Source: Doryteuthis pealeii (taxonomy: Eukaryota; Mollusca; Cephalopoda; Myopsida; Loliginidae). Taken from it: a stretch of DNA of 64,000 nucleotides. Made by a program: the position numbers and the translations under genes. Below the pieces are notes generated by a model that saw only the letters and a list, made by a program, of their open reading frames with translations, searched no databases and was not told the DNA's origin. Positions 1-11,144 of this stretch are shown in pieces (within the stretch, counting starts at the first letter, position 1; the number at the start of each line of letters is the position of its first letter). The stretch lies in assembly GCA_023376005.1 (NCBI GenBank), contig CM042151.1:78626944-78690943 (forward strand), in the 5' to 3' direction.

Positions 1-426
1 TTTTTTTTCTTATACATGCGTAGTCCAACCGTTTCCTACAAAATCATAACTCTTGCACCCTCTTTGTCATTCTCGAACAGAGAAAGACATTTTATCAAGA
101 TATCGAGCAATTGAACAAAGCATAGGAAAAAATAAGTTCATGCCTTTCACAGACAGTAAATTTTTGTCATTTTTGCAGTAGTTCAATGTAAGGCATTTTC
201 CTGTTGGCAGCTCTTTGACCAATTCAGTGTTAAAGCATAGAAACATCTTGCGTAAAAATTGTTTTGCAATATATCTATATATTAATATGCTTCTGCCTCC
301 ATATGTTACACCCCGTCATCACCTCAGATAAATAATGGACTATTCCGTTTTCATTAGCAAAAAGAAAGAGAATAGAATGAACATGCTACACATACGAATT
401 AAAAAGAAAAAATATAAGAAAGGTGA
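1..426. other. No gene seen
   Basis: AT-rich sequence starting in a poly-T run. I see no exon, RNA gene or recognisable transposon here. Confidence 0.5.
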
Positions 427-495
427 GGGGAGAGAGAAGAGAAGAGAGAGAGAGAGAGAAGAGAAGAGAGAGAGAGAGAGAGAAGAGAGAGAGTG
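427..495. repeat. (GA)n-rich microsatellite
   Basis: Runs of GA and GAGAAGAGA. An Arg/Glu-rich open frame passes through it but is only the repeat translated. Confidence 0.9.
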
Positions 496-868
496 CAGAA
501 GCAATAAGACTAATTAGACATGTAGATGTTTCGATGGAATGGAGAAAAGAGAGTTAAATCAAGATTATTATACTTTTTACATATTGAACTATTTTGCAAT
601 AGCTCTTAAGTATACATATCAAATGTTGCAATAGTTAGATTATCATACTCTGGTATATCCACAGGTCCCACTAGTCATAATTAAAGTGATTGCTTTATTG
701 TTTTCATGCTATTGTACTTGGACACACGGTTGGGTTTTTTTTTTTTTATAATTGACTTGTTTTAACATACTGTTTAGTTTGCAAATTTTCTGAAAATTAT
801 TGGTATATATCTTTGCTTGGAATTTAAGTGAATGCTTTTTAGTTTTATTTATTATTATTTGTTTTAAA

Positions 869-940
869 TGCACGAGAGAGAAACAGTTTTCGTGTAAAGT
901 TTGTGGAACAAAATTTTCAGTCACTTCACTAATTTCCATT
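869..940 (+). pseudogene. Isolated C2H2 zinc-finger half (relic)
   Basis: The plus frame reads REKQFSCKVCGTKFSVTSL, which is a zinc-finger linker remnant, the CxxC knuckle, the conserved Phe and the start of the helix. The frame then runs into A-rich sequence (about 941-957), so the two zinc-binding histidines are missing. It looks like a fragment of a C2H2 array of the kind present at 34-36, 51-53 and 63 kb. No other finger is visible within several hundred bases. It could be an exon edge of a gene, but no splice donor or second finger supports that. Confidence 0.55.
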
Positions 941-1327
941 AAAAAAAATAAAAAAAATGAATCAAATACAGAACATGTATCACAATGAAGAAAAAGATGC
1001 AGAGAAATTGTTACCCAATGAACTCAATGGTTAAAAAAACCCCAAAAAACAAAAACAAAACAGAACTAAAGATTTTTTAAATTATGTCTGTGAAAGGGTT
1101 AATAAAAAGTATATACAAACTACCTAATCTGTAATTTGAACTCTCTTCACTGGTAACCATTATAACATCATGGGGAACTGAAAAGTTTTCAAAATCTGAA
1201 CATTATTTTATTGTTGTATCTTCTTGTATATGTGTAAATCTGCAGAAATATTGCACTGATTGAACCAGGTCAAAGAAAAGTGTGAAATATTTAAATGCTG
1301 AACTCAAAGCTGTCATAAGTTTTGGTT

Positions 1328-1600
1328 TAGTTTTGTTTTGTTTCTTTGTTTAATGACATATCAACCTTCTTGGGGTGCCAAAGCCATCATTGTAAAGGAA
1401 TAAAAGTAGTGGTACTATTTAACCCGTAGTTGGAGTTGAATGAGAAAGTTCATACTTTTCCAAGGGTATTAGTTCGAAATTGAACATGATAGCACAACTG
1501 GAGTTTGAAATTAATGGCATATCAACCTTCATGGGTTATTTAATGCTAAAGCCATCATTGTAAAATAAGAACAGTAGTAGTACTATTTAATCCGTGGAAT
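1328..1600 (+). repeat. Two tandem partial copies of family R head
   Basis: Two blocks (about 1355-1420 and 1512-1590) each contain a variant of CATATCAACCTTC, a version of GGGTTATTTAATGC and 'actatttaacccgt'. These are the landmarks of the 5' part of the complete family R element at 30714-31846. They lie head to tail and are diverged. Confidence 0.5.
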
Positions 1601-1840
1601 GAGTGGAATAGTCTGAAAGTGGACATGACTGGAGTCAAACTTTTTTTCAATGATTTTGCAGTCCAGTACAATAACCACTATGTCATAGGGACTCCTCAAA
1701 GTTCCTGTTCTTGTAATAGAAATCTCCATAAGACATAATGGATTGACAAGTGGCTATCATATTAAACTATGTGGAGGTGTGTTCGGTTCCAGCACGGAGA
1801 TTTCAAGACCTAAGATACAGGAATGTCTGGGGACACCTTA

Positions 1841-2264
1841 AGTGGTGTCAACTTATCAAAATCTTATTTATCTTGTTTTATGACCTAATATTGACAATTC
1901 ACAACCAAAATAATTGTTGAGAGAGAGAGAGAGAGAGACAGCTAAGTGGGAGCCAAAATATTTGAATGTTAACCAGAAATGGATACCTTCAAGTTGATTT
2001 TGCTGCATTTTTAGCAAATCTAATAATTTTTTTTTTTTTTGAATGACTCGTTACTATTGAAGAAAATTAGTTGCAACACTATGACTTGGAGACCATACAG
2101 CAGTCCATGCATTGGCTTCACTCAAGTTCTTCATGATAGTAAATTGAAGTACCACTAAGTATATAAGTAATATACATAGTTGTACATATATGTATCAATA
2201 CATAGACAACGAGTTATGGAACATTTGGCCCCTACATTTTGTATAAATTCACATATCCCACTAT
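1841..2264. other. No gene seen
   Basis: Contains a short (GA)n run at about 1920-1938 and a poly-T run near 2028-2040. No gene or transposon is recognised. Confidence 0.4.
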
Positions 2265-2441
2265 TACAGGGTGACCTCCCCTCCCCCACAAAAAAAACAG
2301 AATTTGGGTTCTGTTTTTTTGTGCTGGTAGTCTGCATTAGTAATAGTATATACAGGGTTACCCCCCCTCCCGAAAAAAAAAAAAAAAAAAAAAAAAAAAG
2401 AATTTGGTTCTGTTTTTTTTTTGGGGGGGGGTCACCCTGTA
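2265..2441. mobile_element. MITE-like pair with ACAGGGTGACC termini
   Basis: The right unit (2351-2441) starts TACAGGGTTACCCCCC and ends GGGGTCACCCTGTA, so it has terminal inverted repeats, and it is flanked by TA-rich sequence. A half unit with the same head lies at 2265 (TACAGGGTGACCTCCCC). The interior is an A run, then AATTTGGTTCTG and a T run. Terminal repeats starting CAGGG next to TA are typical of small Tc1/mariner-derived elements; the superfamily call is inference. Confidence 0.6.
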
Positions 2442-2805
2442 TATGCATATTCATTTTGATGTGGATTGTTAAACAAACAGAAATTATATCTGTCCATGGT
2501 TTTTCGGAATAAGGAAGGTATTTTGATAATTATCTTCATAAGGGATAAATGGTTAAGGCAGAATAAAACTCTTTTAATGCTGATTAGGAGGCATTAACAG
2601 AAAACAGCAACATATGTAAAAAGGTGTTATCTTTAAGCAGGACAATGAACCAGTTCACAGGGATGGTAAGATGATGAATGTCTTGAAGAATTTAGGGCTT
2701 GAGTGCACAGACCATTTATTTTATTCACCAGTTCTTCTTCTTCCATTAATCTCCTGTTTCCAAGCCTTAAAAAAAAAAAATTGAAAAGTAGGAAATTATT
2801 GTAGC

Positions 2806-2808
<3 letters not shown>

Positions 2809-2847
<39 letters not shown>
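2809..2847. repeat. Poly(A) tract of about 39 bases
   Basis: Follows GCCTT, and the same GCCTT plus an A run occurs about 40 bases upstream (2765-2780), so a short unit with its A tract is duplicated. Confidence 0.8.
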
Positions 2848-2849
<2 letters not shown>

Positions 2850-2889
2850 TCATCAAATTAATTAGACAGAAAATTTGTGTAAAAAAAAA

Positions 2890-2990
2890 AAAAAGAATCT
2901 ATTAATAATGGAGATTCAGTCTGTAACCAAAACTACAACACTGCTTACGTCATAAAAATCCTCACTACATAGAATAAAAAACACTTAATC
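2890..2990 (+). repeat. Third copy of a segment found in the 25-34 kb duplication
   Basis: Begins AATCTATTAATAATGGAGAT and continues with 'ctgtaac', 'actgcttacgtca' and 'catagaataaa'. The same order occurs near 27420-27530 and 32500-32595, so this is a dispersed repeat and not unique duplication DNA. Confidence 0.6.
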
Positions 2991-3132
2991 ATTTTACAAT
3001 TTAGGCATAAATTGGATCCTCCTTTTATGACCGTAATTTTGTTTTTTCGTCGACAAATGATTAAAATCTGACGTTTTTATTTTAGAGTACCAAAGCCAAA
3101 ACGAAAAGAAATAACAACAACAAAAGGTAATA

Positions 3133-3432
3133 TTCAACTTTTTACTCGTAAATTCCTACCATAAAATTAGGTTTGGTCATTTTATCGTAGGAATTTACGT
3201 GTAAAAAGTTGTAAAAAGTTGAAGTAAAAACCAACCCCATTTTAAAACTAAACATTCTCACAAAATAAAAACTTTTAGAATATAAACATTGAAGTGAATA
3301 TTAAAATAAATAAATAAAATATATTTATTATTGTAAAATAACGGGTGCAAGAAAAATAAAACATTTATTGCAAAAACACGGACATAAAATGAGGTTCAGT
3401 TTATTTTATGGTAGGAATTTACGAGCAAATAG
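3133..3432. mobile_element. Foldback element, family F2 (copy 1)
   Basis: Contains 'ctcgtaaattcctacca' at the left and 'tggtaggaatttacgag' at the right. The left end is itself a hairpin (3133-3223). The right arm carries ACGGGTGCAAGAAAAATAAA and 'aaacacggacataaaatga', shared with the F2 copies at 38677-39005 and 63840-64000. No coding capacity. Confidence 0.75.
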
Positions 3433-3434
3433 TC

Positions 3435-5080
3435 ATTTATTACCCTAAAAAGTCAGTTCGCTACGCGAAAGAAATATTACTCATTATTTACGGTTCTTAA
3501 AATTGTGACTTGTTGTCACATGTATGCGAAATACTATTATTTTTTATTTGTTCTAAAAGGTAAAATGCACATAAAACATTTTTTCTAGCTAAGCACTGTC
3601 GCTTCTTCACTCGAGGTGGCTATTTTTTTTACTTTGTTTATATATCAAAATACTCGATTCTCATTGTCTAATTCTCATTTCGGAGCTACTTAGTTTTTTT
3701 TATACATATTTTACTACAAATTAGCCCGTTTAAATGGTACTTTTGGCATAATTTTAATGAATGGTTCTATTTGCGAACATTGGTTATTAGTCTTTTTTGA
3801 TTTTTTCTTAATAATTACGTTAAAATTATTTTGATAGGTGGTTCGGCTACGTAAATCGAAAACTAAGCCTCTTTTGACACTTGGGACTGTAGCCTAATAA
3901 GGATTTATCAATAAATGGCTAAAAATGGCCTTTTCATTTAAAGTTACCAGTTATTTCCCTTAAATCAAAGACTGCTAAATATGTTTAATATTACATTTAA
4001 ACAAAGGCTATCATTTGGGGTAGATTAATAAAATGAATGTGACTTCCAGCCGGGCGGTATAGGACATTAAGAGTTAACTCAGAATTGCTGGTACACATAA
4101 TGGGCCAATAATGTATTATGCCTCTGTGGTATAATTTAATAGTAACATGTGTACATCAATGGTAAATTGACTCTTACAAAGTTAGTACACATTTGGTGCA
4201 TGTATTTATAAGTGATTTATTTAAGATCTGTATTTATTTCATACAATATGATATAATAGCTGTATGCAATATAAAAAAGGATTACCAGATTATAAGTTAT
4301 ATAAATAAATATATGTATATTTATTTGGCTGTGAACAGATTCCTATTTTTGTTTTTATCTTTATATCCCTTTTTTAAAAATTAAAGTTCTTGTTATAACA
4401 ATTTGTCATAGTTTTCACCTTCTTTAACTCTTAACATCCTGTTAAGAATTTTCTAAGTCTAGAGCCCCAGTCCTGTAAGAATTTACCAAAAAATGGCCTT
4501 TTCATTTAAATGTTTATAATTCTTTTACTTTTTGACAGATTGTTATGAAAATTGACAGTATTACCAGAAAGATTTTGTTGTTTAATATGATGTTGTCATT
4601 TGGGCTAGAAATAATGTTCTACATTCATGGTTGTTGATTATATAATAATAAATAAAACAGGTATACTCATTAAAAATTATGAAAAAAATGTAGATAGTGA
4701 GTCTGATAGTAATACAATTGTTGCACTTAGTTACAGACATGATCATATGAACATCACAGACCTTGATGCAGCTAACTTATGATACTGCTATGTTATTATG
4801 AAAGTTTACATTCTAAATATTGTTTAAAAAAATGGAAATGAAATATTTGCAATGGTACATGTATGTACTACTACATGCATCAGTATTATACATAGTGGTA
4901 CGTATCTTAGTATCTTAGTACATATCTGTGTATAGTGGTACATAATCAATGTTAATAATATTCATATTAAAATTTATTGAAATTTATCCATTAAATACAA
5001 AAAATGGAAAAAACAGAATTTACCAAAAGTAAAAATTGAATAATGGGAATTTACTAAAAGTAAAATTGGAATTAAGAAAA
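3435..5080. other. No gene recognised
   Basis: AT-rich sequence. I see no zinc finger, reverse transcriptase, SINE box or splice-like exon in it. Confidence 0.4.
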
Positions 5081-5082
5081 AT

Positions 5083-5365
5083 TTTGGGTGCTAGAAGGCG
5101 GTGGCTGCGAGTCTACATGTCCTGGGAATGACATTAAACTCTATCTGATGGTGAGGTTCCAGTTTTGGAGGTTTGGGGAATGTGGAGCACCCCAACATCA
5201 CCATTGCTCCCTGGTCCACTCTGACCCGGAGTGGTAGTACCTGTTAGGGTCCCATCTATGGGTTAAATAGAAAAATGTATCTATAAAAAAATTGTATTAT
5301 CCATTAAGAATTGATTTATTTCAAAACTTTATCGGCATTAAATGACCCACTGAGAACAAACCAAA
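5083..5365 (-). repeat. Family R copy, head part, minus strand
   Basis: Read on the minus strand it follows the complete copy at 30714: TGGGTCATTTAATGCCGATA, 'acccatagatgggaccctaa', 'actaccactccgg', then 'ggaacctcaccatcagatag'. It stops in the GGTGCTAGAAGGCGGTGG region, so the 3' part is missing. Confidence 0.7.
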
Positions 5366-6230
5366 CCAAGAAAAATTTGAAATGGAAAATTTGTCCCACT
5401 ACATTTAGTATGAATTCACATAACACACCATCATATGCAAGAAGAAGAAAATAGCAACCTGTCAGCTGTATTACAGATTAACATAATAACTGATGGAAAT
5501 CACACACTTCTCATTTCAGTTTTAGTCTGCTGTGCCTCTACCTTAGGACAATGGCTCTTTTGAGAACTTGAGTTTGAGACCTCTGGGATAAATCTTCCAA
5601 ATTCTATAATCATTTTCAATAACATGAAACTTATATCATTTACTACAAAATAATCTTTAGAAGAATATACCTACTTTAGTAATGAAATCAACACAATGAT
5701 CCAAAAGGTTGCTCAGGAGATTTCCTTAGCTGTATGAATTTAAACTTTGATCAAAATCAGCAGAAACAACTTGTAGAATGTATACAGCATGTGCTGGAGA
5801 GGAAGTTAAAGGCTGTACTGCTCAAAAGTGGTTGAGGAGGCTCTCAATAAAAATCAAGTGTCAAGAAAATGCACCTGGCACAGGGCAACTGTAGAGCATC
5901 AATAATAAGGAACTTGTGTTGAGTCTAATCCACTTTTATCATACCAAACACTTGCATTAAGAACCCAGTCATCAGCATCTGTATCATATCTAGAAAAAGA
6001 AAAGAATACACAGAGAAATTGTTACTCCAAGAACTCAATGATTAAAAAAAAGAAAAATACAATTACAGAATCTTTTAAGATTACCTATTAAAATTAACAT
6101 CAAAGATTCTGGTATTTCCATTTTGAAAAAAAATTCTTAAATTTACATCATCATTATTCAGTCATGAAGGTATCTTCCATTACATTCTATGAACTTTGCC
6201 AGTTTTTAGGGTAATTCAGTTTTCCCACAT

Positions 6231-6480
6231 GGGCCCGTTTAGCTCAGTCAGGAGAGCATCCACCTAAGAACCACAAGGTTCTAGGTTTGATAATGGCCCT
6301 TGATAACTCAGTACATGAGCAGCACAACTAGGATCTGTGCAGTAAAGTGGGGAGCTGATGGTATGTAGGGCGCTCCACCACAGAGGCAAAAATAATCTTC
6401 CCAGTTATCACTAGTGAAAAGGGGGATAGACTCCCTCACTGCCTGATACCAATAATAAGCCACTCTGTAGACTTTACTAT
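6231..6480 (+). repeat. tRNA-derived SINE, family S1
   Basis: The head GTTTAGCTCAGTCAGGAGAG is a Pol III A-box region and GGTTCTAGGTTTGATAAT is the B box. The body follows with 'actcagtacatgagcagcac', the GGAGCTGATGG block, 'gatagactccct' and a tail near 'gactttacta'. Full-length layout. Ten or more S1 copies are in the window. Octopus tRNA-derived SINEs (OK, OR1, OR2) are known, but I cannot say which, if any, this is. Confidence 0.85.
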
Positions 6481-6499
6481 TAAATACTTTTAACTATTT

Positions 6500-6925
6500 T
6501 GTTTGTTTGTTTTGTTTTTTACAGCATATATCAACCAACAGTGGGTCCTTTAATGCCAGCAAAGTTTTGAAAAATATGTAGCGATAGTTTGGAAGAAAAT
6601 TTTTTAAACTGACTTATTTTTGTAAACAAATTTTCTATTTAACCCATAGATGGGGCCCTAACAGGTACTACCACTCAGGGTCAGAGTGGACCTGTGAGCA
6701 ATGGTGATGAAGGAGTGTTCCACATTCCCCAGACCTCCAGAACTGAAACCTCACCATCAGTTAGAGTTTAACATCATTTCCAGGACATGAAGACCATCAG
6801 TCAACGCCTTCTAGCACCCATATGATAAAAAAGTGTTGGAGCTTGCCATAAGGGCAATAAGGTTGGGACAATCATATAGGTGCTACATCTTGATGTGACC
6901 AGCCAATTGATCGAAGGGGGCCTCA
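6500..6925 (+). repeat. Family R copy, plus strand
   Basis: Starts in TTTGTTTGTTTTGTTTTTTA, then 'cagcatatatcaacc', 'gggtcctttaatgccagc', 'acccatagatggggccctaa' and the block ending 'cttctagcacccatatgata'. It loses similarity to the 30714 copy after 'gatcgaagggggcc'. Inserted just after an S1 SINE. Confidence 0.7.
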
Positions 6926-7240
6926 ATATAGCTTAAGTAAGGGAGTGAATTAGGGAAAATATGCTAGATTTTATGCCACTTTGTGTAATGATTTATTCAG
7001 AGTAAATAAAGATATAAAGTTACAAAAAGAAATACAGTTTTGTGTTACATACCTGATAGAAAATCATGACAGTGACTAATATTAATGCCAGCTTCTTCTT
7101 GTACATCTTTGGATTGTCATTTTTTCAGCTGACATAGTACCTTGTGATACAGATTTTCAAGGGACTCTCTGTGTTTCAGTCCAGTCCTAGAAAGATAAAA
7201 ATTTTGGAAAATTATAATCAAATCATAGCTTTAAAACTTC

Positions 7241-7242
<2 letters not shown>

Positions 7243-7288
<46 letters not shown>
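7243..7288. repeat. (TA)n microsatellite
   Basis: Uninterrupted TA run beside a large foldback. Confidence 0.95.
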
Positions 7289-7290
<2 letters not shown>

Positions 7291-7322
7291 GATAGGAGGG
7301 TTGGAGTAAAATCCGACAGTAT

Positions 7323-7470
7323 GAGGTAAGGTAAAAAAAATAATGACTCAAACAAGTAGAAGTAGGAGAGAAATATTTTGTCCTTCTTTTTCGAAGGACA
7401 AAATATTTCTCTCCTACTTCTACTTGTAGGAGTCATTATTTTTTGTCCACTTTTCCTTTTACCTTACCTC
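7323..7470. repeat. Near-perfect palindrome with arms of about 65-70 bp
   Basis: Left arm 'gaggtaaggtaaaaaaaata' through GAGAAATATTTTGTCCTTC; right arm GAAGGACAAAATATTTCTC through 'ccttttaccttacctc'. The loop is about 5 bases (TTTTT). The right arm carries a few extra bases. The unit is bracketed by TA repeats. The RNA would be a long hairpin. Confidence 0.9.
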
Positions 7471-7474
7471 ATTT

Positions 7475-7506
<32 letters not shown>

Positions 7507-7509
7507 ATA
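7475..7509. repeat. (TA)n microsatellite
   Basis: Second TA run, on the other side of the palindrome. Confidence 0.9.
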
Positions 7510-7778
7510 CCAACCCCTCTGCATGAGAAGGATGTAATATAAAGTAAATTTCTTATGCAGATTTTAACAGGTTTAAATTCAGAGTTTTCCTTTTCCTAAA
7601 ATGGCTGCCTAATCAAGGTTAAAGAGCCTGCTATACTATTTTACCCATACTTGGAGGATGCATACCTTTCCCAAGGATATTAGTGCTATATGAAATTTTG
7701 CAAACAGCCTCATCCAGGATTTGAACTTGCGTAGCAGAGTCGATTTCCTATGAAAATACCTATTATACCACACACCTC
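7510..7778 (-). repeat. tRNA-derived SINE, family S2, minus strand
   Basis: On the minus strand: a GAGGTGTGTGGTATAATAGG head resembling an A-box region, CAAGTTCAAATCCTGGATG (B box), then 'gcactaatatccttgggaaa', 'atgggtaaaatagta', 'ggtttaaattcagagtt' and the 'aggggttgg' tail. The same order is seen at 15095 and 50212. Confidence 0.8.
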
Positions 7779-8130
7779 TTTTTGTATTCCTATTAAGATA
7801 TGTTATCTGACAATCTTATTCTCAGTTATGCCATGTCAAAGAGACACTGTACATAGGCTTTCTATAGCCAAGACTCTCATCATACTTAAAATTTAAAATT
7901 GTGCAAAACTGATAAAAGACCCACACCAAATGAGAAATAAAGAACCACATTTCAAACTGCTTATTATTCGTATTAAGAATAATTCACTAATAAATATTAT
8001 TATTATTTACTTGAAACAATATAATTGCTTGAAATACTTGAAGTTATAATTGTGTACAAATTATTAGTATTAGATAGTTATATGGTTTCAAATAGTTCTA
8101 TGTTCAAATTATTTGTCTTAAGAGTAGTTA

Positions 8131-8562
8131 TACTGTAAATCCTTGAGTATAATCCACATTTTTTTCCCAAATTTAAAGGTCAAAATCCCTAGTGCATACT
8201 ATATACGAATTAAAATGAAATTAAAAATGAAAAATATTTTCTGAGCAATGTCCGAGTCTCTATTTGCTGTCCAGCAATGTTTATTCAGACGCATTTTGTG
8301 ATGTTGGTCATGAAAATACCTTAAGCTAAGTAAAGCCTGAAAGTAATGAAGTCATAAAAGTATCATCCATAACTTGCAGTAAGCAACATTTATTAAGATA
8401 AATGTATTTAGAACACAGAATAGCATGTAACAAAAAACATGTTATATAGACTTCCTTGACTCAAGTTAGAGAAGGGGTGCATATTATACACAAGGTTTAG
8501 GTTTTTCAGAGGTACAGCCCCCTAAAAATCCCCTGTGTACTATACTCGAGGATTTAACGGTA
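8131..8562. mobile_element. MITE with TACTGTAAATCCTTGAGTAT termini
   Basis: The left end TACTGTAAATCCTTGAGTAT pairs with the right end TACTCGAGGATTTAACGGTA (imperfect inverted repeats). The element is about 430 bp and non-coding, with a possible TA target. Phrases such as 'gcatattatacaca' near the right end recur in diverged form at 27355-27415 and 32425-32490. Confidence 0.65.
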
Positions 8563-8784
8563 CCTGAAGATATAATTGTTTACAAATGATTATTATTTAA
8601 AATTTTTTTAGACTATTGTTTAATGATTTGTTATACAAAACCATATAATAATAGGTTGAAATGATAACTGGGGGGAGAATAGCTGGATTCACAAACACTT
8701 AAGTAACATTTCCATTCATGAAGAATAAAATTAATATAGTGTTATAAACAAAAAGTTTTATTCTATATTTTGAATTTGGTGATT

Positions 8785-8950
8785 GATTGATTTTAACAGA
8801 CTGTCAACCTGCCTAGGTTTTTTATGCATATAGTTTAGGGAATTGTGTACATTGTACAATTACAGTTTTTGTGTATCCTCATAGAAAATGGAGTCAGTAA
8901 CCAAAGTTAAAATCCTGAACAAGGCTGTTTGCATGGTGTCACGTATTTGC
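8785..8950 (+). repeat. Dispersed repeat joined to an S2 fragment
   Basis: The first part ('actgtcaacctgcctagg', then 'tagtttagggaattgtg') matches 38595-38665 ('atgtcaacccgtctagg'). It runs straight into 'aaaatggagtcagtaacc' and 'ttgcatggtgtcac', a short S2 SINE piece around the B box. Confidence 0.5.
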
Positions 8951-9790
8951 CGAATTAAGAATAATAAATAAAAGAAGAAAAAAATACACATAAATAAAGG
9001 AATTAACCCTTTATTTAGATTCGGTGATGAAAGGGAGATAATTCACAAAAAAGGAGTTATTAGAATTTTGAACGTTTAAAAAAATTTAGCGTCCCAGGAT
9101 TTAACTGTCCAGCGTTTCAATAGTTGGGGCAGAACATTTGCAAAGTGAGGACCTTCTACGCGAAACTCGCATCTTCAAAATTATGAAGAGAAATAAAACA
9201 GAATATTACGAAATAAGTAAAAGGAACAAAAGAAAAATTATATGAAGAAGTGAAAACAAACAAACGAACAAGAAACTGAAACAGATAAGTAAAAGGCTGA
9301 ACTGTATTTTTCCAAGAAAAACCTCTATCTCTCAATATCCCCATATGTTGGACATTTTTGATTCTCCCGCTTCTTCTATTATTTTTGATTGAACAAAACA
9401 AGGAAAAGATCTATGAATGAATAAATTAAATCATTAATTATTAAAATATATTTTTGTTTTTAATGTTATTCTTTCTGTCAAAATTCATATATGTATTTTC
9501 TCTCAATTATTGTGGGTTTCTCAGAGGAATTAAAATCCGGCGTATTACACGCTTGAGAAGACGAACGTAACAATGGACAAATAAGCAGCCACAGGGTTCA
9601 CAACTATTGAAGACATGGAGTGACATCATCGTCGTCTGCGATGGACTTCCAAAGAAAAGAGAAAGAGATATAAACAATATGCAGACTAACCTCTCAGCTA
9701 CAGACCCCTCATCAACAAATTTTGGATGCAACACATGTGCGTGAGAAATAACTGTGAGAAATCTATTATTTTTAATATTTTGATTAATAT
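8951..9790. other. No gene recognised
   Basis: Open frames of 75-81 codons occur on the minus strand (9156-9401, 9507-9734), but they show no family motif or convincing exon boundary. The stretch at about 9530-9730 is less AT-rich than its surroundings. Confidence 0.35.
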
Positions 9791-9802
9791 GTTAATTGTT
9801 AG

Positions 9803-10108
9803 GTCCTCATCGTGTCATTGAAGCAGAAGGAAAGTATAAAACAAAAGCATACAAAATTAAGTATCAGTGACAAATTAGAGCTTCTTAAGAAGTTAGAAAA
9901 TGTAGTTTCGGTTTCAAAAGTGTGTGAGGAACATGGTGTAAAGAAACAAACATTTAGTGACATACACAAAGCTAAGGATAAACTCAAAGGTGATGCAGTG
10001 AAGTGTGAAGTTGATCCATGCAAAGATGGGAAAGGTGTTGTTCATAATCATAAGTTTATGAAAGTTCCTAAAAGTAAGAAACTGGAGGAAGCAGTATACA
10101 ATATATAG
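9803..10108 (+). pseudogene. CENP-B/Tigger-type N-terminal HTH fragment
   Basis: The frame opens right after a TAG at 9800-9802 and reads about 100 codons. The core KLSISDKLELLKKLENVVSV, then SKVCEEHGVKKQTF and SDIHKAKDKL, is the CENP-B N-terminal (Psq-type) helix-turn-helix found in pogo/Tigger transposases and genes derived from them. It binds DNA in those proteins. MKVPKSKKLEEAVYNI is the start of the second (CENPB) DNA-binding module, normally followed by Trp; here the next codon is TAG, one base from TGG. No DDE catalytic domain follows, and a poly(A) run begins at about 10219. There is no in-frame ATG before the HTH, so either this is an exon entered through the preceding ...TGTTAG, or, more likely, a truncated transposon copy. 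Confidence 0.7.
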
Positions 10109-10520
10109 TCGTGTTATGATTAAAAAATAATCCCTTCCCATCTACAGACATTTGGCTTTAATGGACCACCCTTCACCCCTATTAGTCTGCCAATAAGAAG
10201 TTTGTCTGTAATTACTACAAAAAAAAAAAAAAAAAAAAAAAAAAATTACTTCAGCATTATATAACCCAGCAAGTGTTGACATACCATAAAACCAACCAAA
10301 TCCTTTGGGATAGTTACCTGAGCCCCAAGCAAGTGGCAAATGTTACTAGCACATCATGTTTGATGGGCGCCATTTCTCAATATGCCATATTTCCTATATT
10401 TTTTTCATTCCCCCATAAGTGATCAGAAAAAAAATATTTTTCATTTTGACTAACTTTGATATTTTCTATCAATTAAAAACCAAACTTAAAATATCAGAAG
10501 AAAATATTCTATCATTGTAA

Positions 10521-10773
10521 GCAAATAAGTCGTCATGGTGGCCTAATGTCGGTATCAGTCAGACACTGAGGAAGTCCATCCCCCTTTTCACTAATGCTAG
10601 ACCAAGGATATTGTTTTTGCATCTGAGGTGGAGTGCCACACCTACCATCAGCTCCTCACTTTACCATACAGATCCCTGTGCTACTAATATACTGAGTTGG
10701 CGAGGACCACTATCAAAACAGGAACCTTGTGATTTCTAGGCAAGTGCTCTACCAACTGAGCTAAACCAGCCCA
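10521..10773 (-). repeat. tRNA-derived SINE, family S1, minus strand
   Basis: On the minus strand: GGGCTGGTTTAGCTCAGTTG (A box region), 'aggttcctgttttgatagtg' (B box region), then the GAGCTGATGGTAGGTGTGGC block and a tail ending at the 'aagtcgtcatggtggcc' end. Full-length layout. Confidence 0.85.
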
Positions 10774-11144
10774 ATGTCTTAAAACTGTTACAGAAAAAAA
10801 TGCCTATTTTGCAGTAAACTCATACATCTATAATGTGTTTAAAAATTTAAACATGTTTGCATATAGTTAAATTATATCATATATAACAAAAACATATTCG
10901 AATTGCATATTCTTAAAGTTTAACTATTTTTTTCCCTGGTTTCATATTGTAATCAGATGTTAACACATAACATCTAAAAATTAAAAAAATTTAGTAAATT
11001 TGGAAGTGAAATGTGATAATCTGGATTATGACTGATATTTTTTTCCATGAGTAAAAATTAAACTAGAATTCAACATTTTTAAATAATGTGCAAACTATTC
11101 TTTTTATTAAAATGTAATTTCTTACTTGTTTAGTGTCCTCATGT
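10774..11144. other. No gene seen
   Basis: AT-rich sequence with no motif I can name. Confidence 0.4.

Noticed and set aside
335..517. Arg/Glu-rich open frame, and similar Ser/Leu or Arg/Glu frames at 47754-48142 and 29387-29587
   Set aside because: Translations of GA microsatellites with no other support.
7144..7436. Open frames through the (TA)n tract and the adjacent palindrome
   Set aside because: Made of Tyr-Ile repeats and palindrome sequence; not coding.
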